Shown here in pieces: positions 23,734-32,325 of a DNA stretch of 64,000 nt; position 1 is the stretch's first letter; each line of letters opens with the position of its first letter. The translations under genes and the position numbers were made by a program. The DNA is from a candidate division KSB1 bacterium (lineage in GTDB: Bacteria; Zhuqueibacterota; Zhuqueibacteria; Zhuqueibacterales; Zhuqueibacteraceae): contig JAPDQB010000002.1 of the NCBI GenBank assembly GCA_034506175.1, positions 1 to 64,000 on the forward strand, written 5' to 3'. The notes beneath the pieces are model-generated. The model was not told the origin of the DNA. It saw nothing but the letters and a program-made list of their open reading frames with translations, and did not search any database.

Positions 23734-25005
23734 ATGAAACGAAGCCTCAAGCTAATTTTCATCGTCGTCATATTTTTCAATTTTTCGCTTGCCGCCCAAA
23801 CCGAAAACTGGCCGCGCTGGCGCGGTCCGCATAACGACGGCACCAGCATGGAAACCGGCATCGCGTCCAAATGGAACAAAACCGAGCATGTCAAATGGCG
23901 TTTGGAATTGCCCGGGGCGGCGCCCTCGACGCCGATCATTTGGCAGGATAAAATTTTCCTCACTTCCGCCGAAGGTTCGGATCTGGTTTTGTTGAGCGTC
24001 AACACCGCCGGAAAGATTTTGTGGAAAAAAACGCTCGGCAGCGGCAATTACCAAATTCGCCGCGACGAGAGCAACGCCGCCTCGCCCTCACCCTCGACCG
24101 ACGGAAAAAACGTTTGGGTGAAATTAGGCACCGGCCTCTTGGCGTGTTATGATTTCGAGGGAAAGGAAATCTGGCGCTTCAATCTCCAGGAACGTTATAA
24201 GCCGTTCAGCATGTATCATGGCATGTCGTCTTCGCCGCTGCTGGATGGCGACCGGCTTTATTTGCAACTTCTGCATTCCAACGAGCAGATCGTGTTGGCG
24301 CTCGATAAAAAGACCGGCCGCGAAATTTGGCGGCACGCCCGCCAAACCGACGCGCGCGAGGAGAGCATGCATTCCTACGCTTCGCCGTTTCTTTATCGCT
24401 CCGATAAGCAGGAGTTTCTCATCGTCCACGGCGCCGATTACGTTACGGCTCACGATCTCAAAGACGGCCGTGAGATTTGGCGCTGCGGCGGCTTGAACCC
24501 TCCGAACAATTATAATCCGTTTTTCAGATTTGTCGCCTCGCCGACGGCAAGTTCCGGACTCATCGTCGTGCCTTCCGCGAAAAACGGCCCGGTGCTCGGC
24601 ATCAATCCCAGCGGCGCAAAAGGCGACATCACCAACATGCCGGCCAATTTTCATTGGAAGCTCACGCAAAACACGCCCGATGTGCCTTCACCGCTGATTC
24701 ACGATGGCTTGGTCTATCTTTGCCGTGAAAACGGGGTGCTGATCTGTCTTGATGCCAAAACCGGCGAACAGTATTACATGGAACGCACGCACAACCAGCG
24801 CCATCGCGCCTCGCCGGTTTACGCCGATGGAAAAATTTATCTCACCGCCGCCGACGGAGTGGTGACGGTCGTCAAAGCGGGAAAAAAATTTGAAATGATT
24901 GCCCAAAACAACATTGAAGAGCGCCTCTCGGCCTCGCCGGCAATTTCAAATGGGACGATTTATTTGCGGAGTTTTGATGCGCTTTATGCGATTGGGGGGA
25001 AATAG
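23734..25005 (+). CDS. Secreted PQQ-like beta-propeller protein
   Basis: The 423-aa secreted protein (signal LKLIFIVVIFFNFSLAAQ) starts its mature part with WPRWRGPHNDGTS, typical of PQQ-like repeat proteins of the outer-membrane/periplasm. It then has repeated propeller blades with the AxDxxTGxxxW pattern (VLALDKKTGREIWRH, YVTAHDLKDGREIWRC, LICLDAKTGEQYYM). There are no residues showing PQQ binding, so a dehydrogenase role is not implied; this fold is also used as an assembly or scaffold protein. The ATG follows AAAAGGAG with good spacing. It stands alone between the redox cluster and transposon debris. Confidence 0.85.
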   Translation: MKRSLKLIFIVVIFFNFSLAAQTENWPRWRGPHNDGTSMETGIASKWNKTEHVKWRLELPGAAPSTPIIWQDKIFLTSAEGSDLVLLSVNTAGKILWKKTLGSGNYQIRRDESNAASPSPSTDGKNVWVKLGTGLLACYDFEGKEIWRFNLQERYKPFSMYHGMSSSPLLDGDRLYLQLLHSNEQIVLALDKKTGREIWRHARQTDAREESMHSYASPFLYRSDKQEFLIVHGADYVTAHDLKDGREIWRCGGLNPPNNYNPFFRFVASPTASSGLIVVPSAKNGPVLGINPSGAKGDITNMPANFHWKLTQNTPDVPSPLIHDGLVYLCRENGVLICLDAKTGEQYYMERTHNQRHRASPVYADGKIYLTAADGVVTVVKAGKKFEMIAQNNIEERLSASPAISNGTIYLRSFDALYAIGGK

Positions 25006-25114
25006 CATTCTATCCAATTTTAAAGAGATTGCTTCGCTGAGAAACGCTCGATGACGTTGCAAAATAACTCGAAACGAGTATAAATCCCGCTCTGCCACGG
25101 GCGCGATTCGAACT

Positions 25115-25255
25115 TTAATGTTTATGCGTTCTTGCGAACTCACCGAAAAACTCATCAATATCCCGGCCTTTTCCCTCCGCAATCTCCTTTTCCGCTTGTT
25201 TAAGCAGGCGCGCCAGCCGGCTGGGTGCTAAATTTTTCAAACCGAATTTTGCCAT
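25115..25255 (-). CDS. Small 46-aa helical protein
   Basis: The frame reads MAKFGLKNLAPSRLARLLKQ and continues to a charged tail (DIDEFFGEFARTHKH). It looks like coding sequence for a short helical, acidic-tailed protein, similar in style to small antitoxin-like partners, and is not in frame with the transposase relic it overlaps. No family is recognised, and it may instead be the frameshifted tail of the element. Confidence 0.3.
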   Translation of the reverse strand: MAKFGLKNLAPSRLARLLKQAEKEIAEGKGRDIDEFFGEFARTHKH

Positions 25256-26060
25256 TTCAGATGCCCGGCTTTGATGGCTTCGAGATAGACGTCGATATGT
25301 TGGGCTTGTGAGCCATGCGCGAGCACGGCTTTGGCCATGGCAATACCAACTGTCCCGGCACGGAGCGGCTGGTAAGTCGCGAAGAAAGTTTGCATGGCTT
25401 CGATCTCGCGCGGATGAAAGGCCTCGGCCTTTTTGCCCAAAGCCGAGGCGATGGCGTGAATAAACTGCGGCAGCGTCAAGGTTTGCTCGTCGGCGCGCGC
25501 CGTCACGCCGACAAGTTGTTGCGCGTGTTCTTGCTTTTGCGCGTGATGCTGCGTCGCCAGTTGCTGAAGCGGCTTGATCCCGGTCGGTGTGGCTGGCGGG
25601 GTTGAAGTCGTCCTGGCTTTGGCGGCAAAATTCCAGCGTGAGATTTTCGCGGGCCGCGCCTTTTGAAAAAAGCGGCCCTGATAATAGATATGCACGCAAG
25701 AGAGGCCGAAGGGATTATAGCGCACTTCGACTTTGCGGTTGTGGAGAGGCGGATCGAGTTGGCAGGAAATTTTGCGAATGCCGAGGCTGGCGCAGACCGC
25801 CTCGAGGCGGCGCGCCGAATAGACCTTGCCGTTGTCGACATGGAAGCTTTCCGGCACACCGCGTTTGAGCATCGCGATCTTGAAGGTGTTTTCGAGCGTC
25901 GGGAATTTTTCATCCCAATAAAACTCGGCGTGCGGCACCAATCGCGAGAAGTCGTCGATGAACGCGGCCAGGCAAGTGCGCTTGTTTCTTTCCGGCGCTT
26001 TCGGATCTGGCAGTTAAGGGCCGTAAAGAATGTCCGACTGCCAAATCTGATGGGGAGGTT
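25237..26060 (-). pseudogene. Mu/IS21-type DDE transposase relic
   Basis: From right to left the minus strand reads PHQIWQSDILYGP, a TAA stop, then LPDPKAPERNKRTCLAAFID, FSRLVPHAEFYWDEKF and FHVDNGKVYSARRLEAVCAS. This is an rve catalytic core with the first two aspartates (QSD, VDNG). The sequence then jumps from CQLDPPLHNR straight to KVEVRYNPFGLSCVHIYYQG, the Mu-transposase C-terminal barrel, so the segment with the catalytic glutamate is deleted. At least two in-frame TAA codons (one just before PHQ) also break it. Clearly dead. Confidence 0.8.
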
Positions 26061-26216
26061 CGGCTTTTTAACAGGGCGAAGTGTGTTCTTGTGGGGCGGT
26101 GGCAAAAAATTACGGCGGCGGTTTATCGAGCGGCGAGAGCAGGGCGACGCTGCGTTTCTGCCAGCCAAAATATGAGAAACGACACCGGCGCGAGCTCGGG
26201 CGTGGTGGCCGGCAAC

Positions 26217-26600
26217 TCATCCGAAACCGCGAGCAGTTGTCGGGAGAGCCGGAAACCGCACCGGGACAAGACCAGAGGGTTTGAGCATGGCTGGTGGTGG
26301 TGCCGCGCTGGATGCAGACAATTCGGGCGCGGCGTGGAGAATGAAGTTTTGCAGTGGCGTCAAGTGCATGGAGGGTGCCAGAATCACCAGTTCCTGCTTC
26401 AGGAGCGGCAGCAAGAGGGGCAGGCGTGAGCGCAAGCGCTTGAGCCAGCGATAAACCGTCTTGGAGTCGCGGGGGCCATTGGCCAAGTCACGCTGCCACA
26501 CTTGGATAGCGGAAAGGTTATTCATCACCGCCTGCTCCATGTAAGTGGTCAGAGTGTGACAGGAATAATATACGCGCCCCGATGGATGATAAAAGCGTTT
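26217..26600 (-). pseudogene. Fragment of a mobile-element DNA-binding protein (DUF6431-like)
   Basis: The minus strand codes for KRFYHPSGRVYYSCHTLTTY, then QVWQRDLANGPRDSKTVYRW and LKRLRSRLPLLLPLLKQELV. The middle looks like a helix-turn-helix of the kind seen in DUF6431/transposon-associated proteins. It is preceded by non-homologous sequence and followed by a proline/alanine-rich tail, and it is jammed between a transposase relic and the broken ceramidase gene. It is therefore treated as a remnant. Confidence 0.4.
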
Positions 26601-26709
26601 GAATGTCTTGGAGACCAATATGCGAAAAATTTGGTGGGAAAACAAAGCGAGAATTTCGGAAAAGCTTTTGGTTAAATAATGTTGGAGATTACACCCCCCG
26701 GCGGAATCG

Positions 26710-27501
26710 TCACTTGAAAAGGAAGAGTTCCGACCGATAATACAGATACAAAAATCCGGCGGCAAGGGCGCCAAGAAGATGTCATACCGCATGGCCTTGC
26801 AGCCAACTGTGCGGATTACAGAGAATTTTCGTGAGGTCAAGAACCCAGATGATGAAAGCCGCGACCAGCGTCCACCAGGCGGCATGCAGGAAGAAACCGT
26901 TTATTTCGCGCTGCTTTTGCGCGCGCACGCGATATTCTGGCCACAAAGAAAAAAGCACCAGCATGGCAAAAAGGTAGCGCCGCAGGGCGGGCCATTCCAA
27001 CAAAACAAAGGCAAGAATCAAATTGAGGGAAAGATAAAGCAGCACGAACCGGCGCGCGCTGAGGGCGGACAGGCGAGAGAAATTGTACAAGAGGATGAAA
27101 ACTGCGGCGAGATACATCCCCATCACATCAAAAAACTGCCCGACGAAAGTCAACGAGGCGTGATAAAACGCGCTGCCTAAACCGATCACAATGAGGTTCA
27201 TGCCGAAGAGAAGCGGATAGGCGCGTTGGCTCGTCATTAAATTCCTTCCTCGCCGGCGAACATCCTCACCGGACTGACGAATGACCAGCAGGCCGGCTAA
27301 AACAAAGCCGAACGATGACCAGGTGTTGGCGGGCTGCGCAATCACGCCGGGACGGATGGCTTCGCAAAAGCAATGATCCGGCATGCAGGAGGCCGGCTTC
27401 CAGCTGGACCATGAATAGTCGATAGAACCCAACGCCGCGGTGATGAAAAGGGTACTTAAAAAAACAATGAAAGGTGCGATAAAAAATCTTATTTTTTCCA
27501 C
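26710..27501 (-). pseudogene. Alkaline-ceramidase-family membrane protein with an in-frame TGA
   Basis: The 239 residues before the TGA at 26782-26784 form a seven-helix-type protein with ceramidase-family (CREST superfamily) zinc-site motifs: FCEAIRPGVIAQPANTWSSF, GLGSAFYHASLTFVGQFFDV and LDLTKILCNPHSWLQGHAV. The next conserved residues should be W-H. The sequence has TGA-CAT: one stop in place of tryptophan, after which the same frame continues HLLGALAAGFLYLYYRSELF to the natural end. The GTG start at 27501 follows GAGG. Loss of the last histidine ligand and helix would inactivate the hydrolase, unless the TGA is a sequencing error. Confidence 0.7.
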
Positions 27502-27573
27502 GAAATTTTTTACCTCGATTTAAACGCGCAACGGCGATGCCGCGCCATATTGACAAAATCAAGGTAGAATTTT

Positions 27574-27940
27574 ATGAATACGAAATTCATTTGCCACCTC
27601 GCTGCGTCGTTGTTTGCCGAATATTATGGCGCCTGACTCGCTTTGGGCGCAAGCAAAAACTTTTACCGTGAGAAAAGAAGACAGCCACGTCGGCTTCGCA
27701 ATTTACAAATGGACGGTTTTCAAAGAGGAAGGCCGGTTCAAGGATTTTGCCGGCACGATTGTTTACGATCCGAAAAATCCTTCGGCCAGCCAGGTCGATT
27801 TCACGGTGCAGGCGAAGAGTATCGACAGCCGCGCCGATGGCTGTGACTGCGCTTTGCGCTCGAATGAGTTTTTTCATGATGATCGGCGCGGCCAGCAACG
27901 ATCGGTCAACCAATTTTCTCAAACAGCCATCAAATATTAA
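27574..27940 (+). pseudogene. YceI-family lipocalin-like protein, frameshifted and truncated
   Basis: The ATG at 27574 opens a signal-peptide-like MNTKFICHLAASLFA. The frame must shift by one base to continue as DSLWAQAKTFTVRKEDSHVG and FKDFAGTIVYDPKNPSASQV, a clear YceI domain start (polyisoprenoid-binding periplasmic barrel). After SIDSRADGCDCALRSNEFFH the homology stops and an unrelated short tail follows. Only about half of the usual ~190 residues remain. Confidence 0.65.
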
Positions 27941-27964
27941 GAACGATATTTGAAATGAAACATC

Positions 27965-28768
27965 TCACCGCTCCAGCTCCTGCCGCAAACGTTTCGTCAT
28001 CACGCGCTCATAATACGCCGGAAAAAATCTGGAGATAAGATAAGCCAGCTTGCCAATCCGCGAGAGCACAAGGAGACGCTTGTTTTTCACAGCGGCGCGA
28101 TAGATGGCGTCGGCGACGTGCTCGGGCGCGGCGATCTTGCCGGTGGTCGAGCGCGGATGCGTGGTGGGGCGGCCATCGCCGTCGAGCGCGTTCTTTTCTA
28201 TGTTCGTCGCGGTGAAACCTGGACAGACCATCATCACGCGCACGCCCCGGGCTTTGAGCTCGGTGCGCAACGATTCGAATAAACCATGCAGCGCATGTTT
28301 GCTGGCGCTGTAGCCGCTGCGGCCGTACAGCGGCGAGAAACCGGCAATGCTGCTCATGATGATGATCATGCCTTTGCTTTTTAAGAGAGCCGGCAACGCC
28401 GCTTGCGTGCAATGCAGCGCGCCGAAAAAATTAACTTCCATCACCCTACGAAACACCTGCATTTGTGTTTTTTCAAAAGCGCTGCGATGGGTGACGCCGG
28501 CGTTGTTGATCAACACGTCGATGCCGCCAAAGGTTTCGACAATTTGCTGCATTGCGGCCTGACAGGTTTGCGCATTGGTGACATCGCATGGCAACACCAG
28601 CGTTTGCCTGCCCGTTTGATTCAACTCACGCGCAAAAGTTTCCAATGGTTCTTGATGCAAATCAAGCAGGGCGATTTTAGCCGACGCCGCGCCAAAGCGC
28701 CGGCACAACGCCCGGCCCATGCCGCCGGTTGCGCCGGTCACGACCACGACTTTATCATGAAATCTCAT
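27965..28768 (-). CDS. Short-chain dehydrogenase/reductase
   Basis: This classical SDR of 267 aa begins MRFHDKVVVVTGATGGMGRA, with the Rossmann TGxxGxG motif, followed by LPCDVT, NNAG (VLINNAGVTH), the catalytic serine in IIIMSSIAGFS and the YSASKHA Tyr/Lys pair (~150-154). All catalytic residues are present. The C-terminus (AYLISRFFPAYYERVMTKRL) is basic and hydrophobic, as in membrane-associated SDRs acting on lipids. An upstream in-frame ATG is rejected because this start gives the standard N-terminus. Confidence 0.92.
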   Translation of the reverse strand: MRFHDKVVVVTGATGGMGRALCRRFGAASAKIALLDLHQEPLETFARELNQTGRQTLVLPCDVTNAQTCQAAMQQIVETFGGIDVLINNAGVTHRSAFEKTQMQVFRRVMEVNFFGALHCTQAALPALLKSKGMIIIMSSIAGFSPLYGRSGYSASKHALHGLFESLRTELKARGVRVMMVCPGFTATNIEKNALDGDGRPTTHPRSTTGKIAAPEHVADAIYRAAVKNKRLLVLSRIGKLAYLISRFFPAYYERVMTKRLRQELER

Positions 28769-29188
28769 ATTCTCGCCGTTCAAACTAAAGACCATTTCCT
28801 CATAAAATAATTTGAAAAGCATTGACACGCAAACGTTTTTTGTACTGTTCATCCTTAAAATCAAAGCAACATTCTCTCGACATCTGTCACACCGAGGCGA
28901 CAAACAAAACAGAAATTTTCACGATTTTTGTCTTTTGCAATTTGCCCTTTACCTTCATCTGTTATGCGGACATACAGATGTTCCATGCTGGAACAAAAGT
29001 TTGAAAAACTGAAAGAAATATAAACGCAACGACATATCGTGTACATCGATGAAATGTCTATAGTTAGCGCGAGGCACTTTTGTCGCAGGTGAGTGGCATC
29101 ATATTTGTTTTTGCGACACCTGTAATTTCCACCATAACTGCGTTTGCATCAATAGAATACACACCCTCTTTTTTGAGGTGGAGAGAGA
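28769..29188. other. Divergent gap between the SDR and the NtrC-type gene
   Basis: AT-rich and without a gene. It contains a possible sigma-54 site at 29072-29087 toward the activator gene, and a second weaker GG...GT look-alike at 29094-29109. The GAGGTGGAGAGAG before 29189 is the activator's ribosome site. Confidence 0.5.
29072..29087 (+). promoter_or_regulatory. Weak sigma-54-type promoter upstream of the NtrC-family gene
   Basis: AGGCACTTTTGTCGCA has GG and GC at the sigma-54 spacing but three mismatches to the consensus. It lies 102 bases before the activator start and would allow self-regulation. Chance occurrence cannot be excluded. Confidence 0.3.
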
Positions 29189-30814
29189 ATGCCGCACACT
29201 CTTGAGGAAGTCGTTGAGACCACCAGTTCTTCGGGTTCGCAAAATTTTTCCGGAATGCCTGGACTCGCTTCGGAAAATAGGCCGTTGAGCGGGCCGGCAC
29301 CAGCGGGCGAAAAAAAATCGTCAGCAAGTTCAGTGGAAAGCGGCCAGGTAACGAACGCGGCCAAACCCAAACGCCGCGTTTTGTTGATCGACGATGATCC
29401 GAACATGCACGATCTTTGCCGGCATTATATCGAAAAAGCCGGCTATGAATTTCTGGCCGCCTTCAACGGCGCGCAGGGATTGGAGATGGTTCGGCGGGGA
29501 ACAGCTGATCTTGTTTTGCTCGATTTCATGATGCCCGAGCAGGACGGCTACTCCGTTTTCAAGGATTTCATGACGCGAGACGAATATCGCCATGTCCGCC
29601 ACGTGCCGGTGGTGATGCTTACGGCTTATAACGACCAGGAGCGCAAGCGCGCGATGATCGAGATGGGTTTGAAGATGTACCTTGTCAAGCCTTTCGGCGG
29701 TCAGGAATTGATCAAGGTCATTGAGAATGTCTGCGCCACCACCCAAGCCGATCAGCGCCTGCGCGAACAGGTCGAGATGGCGAACGAAGAAGCCTTGTTA
29801 TTGCGCTCGTTGTTGCGCGACACTTACACGTTCGATAACATCGTCGGCACCAATCCGCAGATGAAGGAAATTTTCGAGAAGGTGATGAAGGTGGCGCGCA
29901 CCGAGGCCAACATTCTGATCTACGGCGAAAGCGGCACTGGCAAGGAATTGATTGCGCGCAGCATTCATGCGCACAGCGGCCGCTCCAAAGGCCCGTTCGT
30001 GCCGGTGGATTGCGTCGCGCTGCCGGGAAATTTGCTGGAAAGCGAGCTGTTTGGTTACGAGAGGGGCGCGTTCACCGGTGCCGTCAATTCGAAGCGCGGC
30101 TTGCTCGAGCTTGCCAACGACGGCACATTTTTTCTCGATGAAATCAGCGAATTGAATCTGGATTTGCAGGCGAAACTGTTGCGGGTTTTGCAGGAGCGCC
30201 AATTCCGCCGTATTGGGGGCAAGGATTTGATCAGCGTCAACATTCGGGTGATTTCCGCCACCAATCGGGATCCGGGTGTGGCGGTCAAGGAAAAAATCTT
30301 GCGGCACGATTTGTATTATCGTCTCAATGTGATTCCGATTCATTTGCCGCCGTTGCGCGAGCGTCGTGACGATATTCCCCTGCTGGCACAATTTTTTCTG
30401 CGCAAGTTTGCCGGCGAAAGCGAAAAGCCCACCATGCGGTTCAGCGAGGAGGCCATGAAACGGCTGGTTCGTCATGCGTGGCCGGGCAATGTTCGGGAGT
30501 TGCAAAACGTCGTCGAGCGCATGGTGTCGCTGGCGAGTGGCCGGGTGATGGGCGTCGAGGATTTGCCGGACTATCTGCGCGAGGAGCCGGAGCCGGCCGC
30601 CAACGGCATGATCATTCCGACCGATTTGACGCTGCGCGAGGCGCGTCAGCATTGGATGGAAGCGTTTGAGAAAAAATATTTGATCGAGTTGATCAACAAA
30701 TATAATGGCAACATCAGCCGCGTCGCCCGCAAAGCCGGCGTGCATCGGATGACGATCTATCGCATGCTCAAACAGTACAACATCACGCTGCGCACCGCCA
30801 TTGAAAAAACTTGA
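29189..30814 (+). CDS. Sigma-54-dependent response regulator, NtrC family
   Basis: The 541-aa protein has a serine-rich N-terminal extension (~60 residues) and a receiver domain (~63-180). The phosphoacceptor aspartate is in LVLLDFMMPEQDG (~112), and KPFG follows. An AAA+ domain comes next (~215-450) with Walker A GESGTGKE (~248), the sigma-54-contacting GAFTGA loop (~293), Walker B and the arginine finger region. A Fis-type HTH (~495-535, RVARKAGVHRMTIYRMLKQY) ends it. It should be an ATP-driven activator of sigma-54 promoters, of which at least three candidates lie in this window. No cognate kinase is adjacent. GAGG plus ATG supports the start. Confidence 0.95.
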   Translation: MPHTLEEVVETTSSSGSQNFSGMPGLASENRPLSGPAPAGEKKSSASSVESGQVTNAAKPKRRVLLIDDDPNMHDLCRHYIEKAGYEFLAAFNGAQGLEMVRRGTADLVLLDFMMPEQDGYSVFKDFMTRDEYRHVRHVPVVMLTAYNDQERKRAMIEMGLKMYLVKPFGGQELIKVIENVCATTQADQRLREQVEMANEEALLLRSLLRDTYTFDNIVGTNPQMKEIFEKVMKVARTEANILIYGESGTGKELIARSIHAHSGRSKGPFVPVDCVALPGNLLESELFGYERGAFTGAVNSKRGLLELANDGTFFLDEISELNLDLQAKLLRVLQERQFRRIGGKDLISVNIRVISATNRDPGVAVKEKILRHDLYYRLNVIPIHLPPLRERRDDIPLLAQFFLRKFAGESEKPTMRFSEEAMKRLVRHAWPGNVRELQNVVERMVSLASGRVMGVEDLPDYLREEPEPAANGMIIPTDLTLREARQHWMEAFEKKYLIELINKYNGNISRVARKAGVHRMTIYRMLKQYNITLRTAIEKT

Positions 30815-31245
30815 CGCGACGTCGTCCGTCCGGACGATGCTGTTGGCTGGGAATTTCGAGTCGATCATCATACAGCTCGTCCGGGCGGACTTGTCCGATG
30901 GATGTTATCAGGCAACAAATGTCGCATTGTGGTTACAGTCTTTATGTTGTTGGGTTTTCATAGATTGCGTTCGCGGTTGTGATTTCTGTCTCAGGGTTTG
31001 AGCGTTTTCCGGCTCGCTGTTCTTGATTTTGGCTGCATCTTCGAAAAAAAATTTTAAATACACCGATTTCGTGCGGGAAATACTTCTGGCACGAAGACGC
31101 TTTTCTGCGCTCACGGCACGGTTTTAGCTTGTACGTGAGTTGAGGATAACTCAGTTAACCAGGTATGGTAAACTCATTCTTCGGAAGATCGATTCAACGG
31201 ACGAATTGATCGGAGGAAGAGACTTCATCGACTACGGAGGGCCGT
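30815..31245. other. Intergenic gap between the NtrC-type gene and a hypothetical
   Basis: It begins with a small hairpin (TCGTCC/GGACGA at 30822-30837) and a related GTCCGGGCGGAC, perhaps a weak transcription end without a T-run. A sigma-54-type site at 31114-31129 follows. No ORF of merit. Confidence 0.5.
31114..31129 (+). promoter_or_regulatory. Sigma-54-type promoter upstream of the 31246 gene
   Basis: CGGCACGGTTTTAGCT matches the consensus TGGCACG-N4-TTGCW at 14 of 16 positions with exact GG and GC placement. It would start transcription near 31140, about 105 bases before the ATG. Confidence 0.5.
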
Positions 31246-31650
31246 ATGTGGTCAAATCGTTCTTTTAACTCGACGCAAGAAACGTCGCCATTCTCTCATT
31301 CCGCCGCCATGCCGGCGCCGTCGTTTGGCTACGACGCGGCATTGACAAAAGATGATCGCGATAACTTCAAAGAGGAAGTGATCAAAGACATCTTGTGCCA
31401 GATCGATTATCGCGCCGCTTGGCGTCAGGGTATCGTCGATTTGTGTTACGACGAACTGGCGGAGGAAATGCGCCGGCTATCGACCCGCGCGCTGGTCGCC
31501 TGGTATGAGGCCTTTTTGTACATCCGCAGCGAGCTGATGTTTTCCGGCTACGAGCTGAACGGCTTCAAAATCCTCGACCGACCGTATGACGCCATTCGCA
31601 AGCTGATCGAGACCGACCCGAATTTCGATATCAAGCAATACATTTTCTAA
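31246..31650 (+). CDS. Hypothetical 134-aa soluble protein
   Basis: The gene has a clear ribosome site (GGAGG) before the ATG and a coherent product: a disordered ~35-residue N-terminus and a helical acidic body (ITKDILCQIDYRAAW-like VIKDILCQIDYRAAWRQGIV, LVAWYEAFLYIRSELMFSGY), ending IKQYIF. No signal peptide or membrane helix. No family is recognised. Its sigma-54-type promoter and its place after the NtrC-type activator suggest it belongs to that regulator's targets. Confidence 0.65.
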   Translation: MWSNRSFNSTQETSPFSHSAAMPAPSFGYDAALTKDDRDNFKEEVIKDILCQIDYRAAWRQGIVDLCYDELAEEMRRLSTRALVAWYEAFLYIRSELMFSGYELNGFKILDRPYDAIRKLIETDPNFDIKQYIF

Positions 31651-31726
31651 TCGGCTTGCCAAGCTTCTGCACCTTCATTGGCGTTGGATTCGTTCAGGGC
31701 AAAACGCCAGCAGTTCTGAAACGCGT

Positions 31727-32053
31727 TTAAATTTCGGTTGATACCTCCTCAATGGAAACGTGAGGGCTTCCATGAACTGTGCCGCCTTCATGGCGATGAT
31801 GGGGCAAAGGGGAAAGTTGACGATGGTGCGGAACATTGTCCCAGCGGATGATCAAGTGATTTTGTGCATCCTGCCAATGGCAGGAGTATTTGTTGCTTCC
31901 CGCCACGGCTGATTCGTTTATATGGAGGGTTGAACCATCCAACAGGTCTGCACGGTATTTCAAGTATTTTACAATAGCTTCATCAATCAAATCAATGACC
32001 TGTACTTGATTGACTGCCGGGCTGTGTCGCAACGCATTTACGATATCAAGCAT
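31727..32053 (-). CDS. DUF6516-type toxin-like protein
   Basis: The 108-aa product has the DUF6516 pattern: a beta-rich body with VKYLKYRADLLDGSTLHINE, then SYHWQD-like YSCHWQDAQNHLIIRWDNVP and the closing HHRQLSPLPHHRHEGG with its histidine cluster, and a short tail. Members are usually encoded as the second gene of a toxin-antitoxin-like pair; the activity is not proven. It overlaps the 3' end of the upstream small gene by 16 bases, the typical coupling of such pairs. It appears complete. Confidence 0.7.
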   Translation of the reverse strand: MLDIVNALRHSPAVNQVQVIDLIDEAIVKYLKYRADLLDGSTLHINESAVAGSNKYSCHWQDAQNHLIIRWDNVPHHRQLSPLPHHRHEGGTVHGSPHVSIEEVSTEI

Positions 32054-32325
32054 GCCCGCAGTTCCTCATAACGAGCCTTCCAGTCTTGTGAAGCTGCGTC
32101 AAACGCTTCCCAGGCAATCAAATCATCCCATTCTGTGAACGATTCACCATTTGCTTCCTCAACGCTTTTTTTGAAAGTCGCATAATCACAGCCATATTTC
32201 GTTGCGAAGCTGCGCGCACGGCTGGCGAAGTATTCATATTTGGTTGTTGCATGAGCAAACAACAACGCCAGTAACTCATTCTCTTCGAGCCAATCGGGTG
32301 CATTTATCGTTCTCTGCGCAACCAT
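32038..32325 (-). CDS. Small partner (antitoxin-like) of the DUF6516 protein
   Basis: A 95-aa helical, acidic protein (MVAQRTINAPDWLEENELLA ... FTEWDDLIAWEAFDAASQDW) encoded directly upstream of, and overlapping, the DUF6516 gene. Gene order (small protein first, overlap) fits an antitoxin, and LIAWEAFDAASQDWKARYEE recurs in partners of this kind as I remember them. No DNA-binding motif is obvious. GGAGC lies upstream of the ATG. Confidence 0.6.
   Translation of the reverse strand: MVAQRTINAPDWLEENELLALLFAHATTKYEYFASRARSFATKYGCDYATFKKSVEEANGESFTEWDDLIAWEAFDAASQDWKARYEELRACLIS

Noticed and set aside
26710-27501. TGA read as tryptophan or selenocysteine in the ceramidase-like gene
   Set aside because: Many intact genes here end with TGA (for example uvrC-neighbour hsp20 and the large cytochrome at 20090), and no SECIS-like hairpin is apparent after it; a nonsense mutation or error is simpler.
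31086-31101. TGGCACGAAGACGCTT as a sigma-54 promoter
   Set aside because: Perfect -24 half, but the -12 GC is misplaced (CT at the required position). The site 28 bases downstream fits better.
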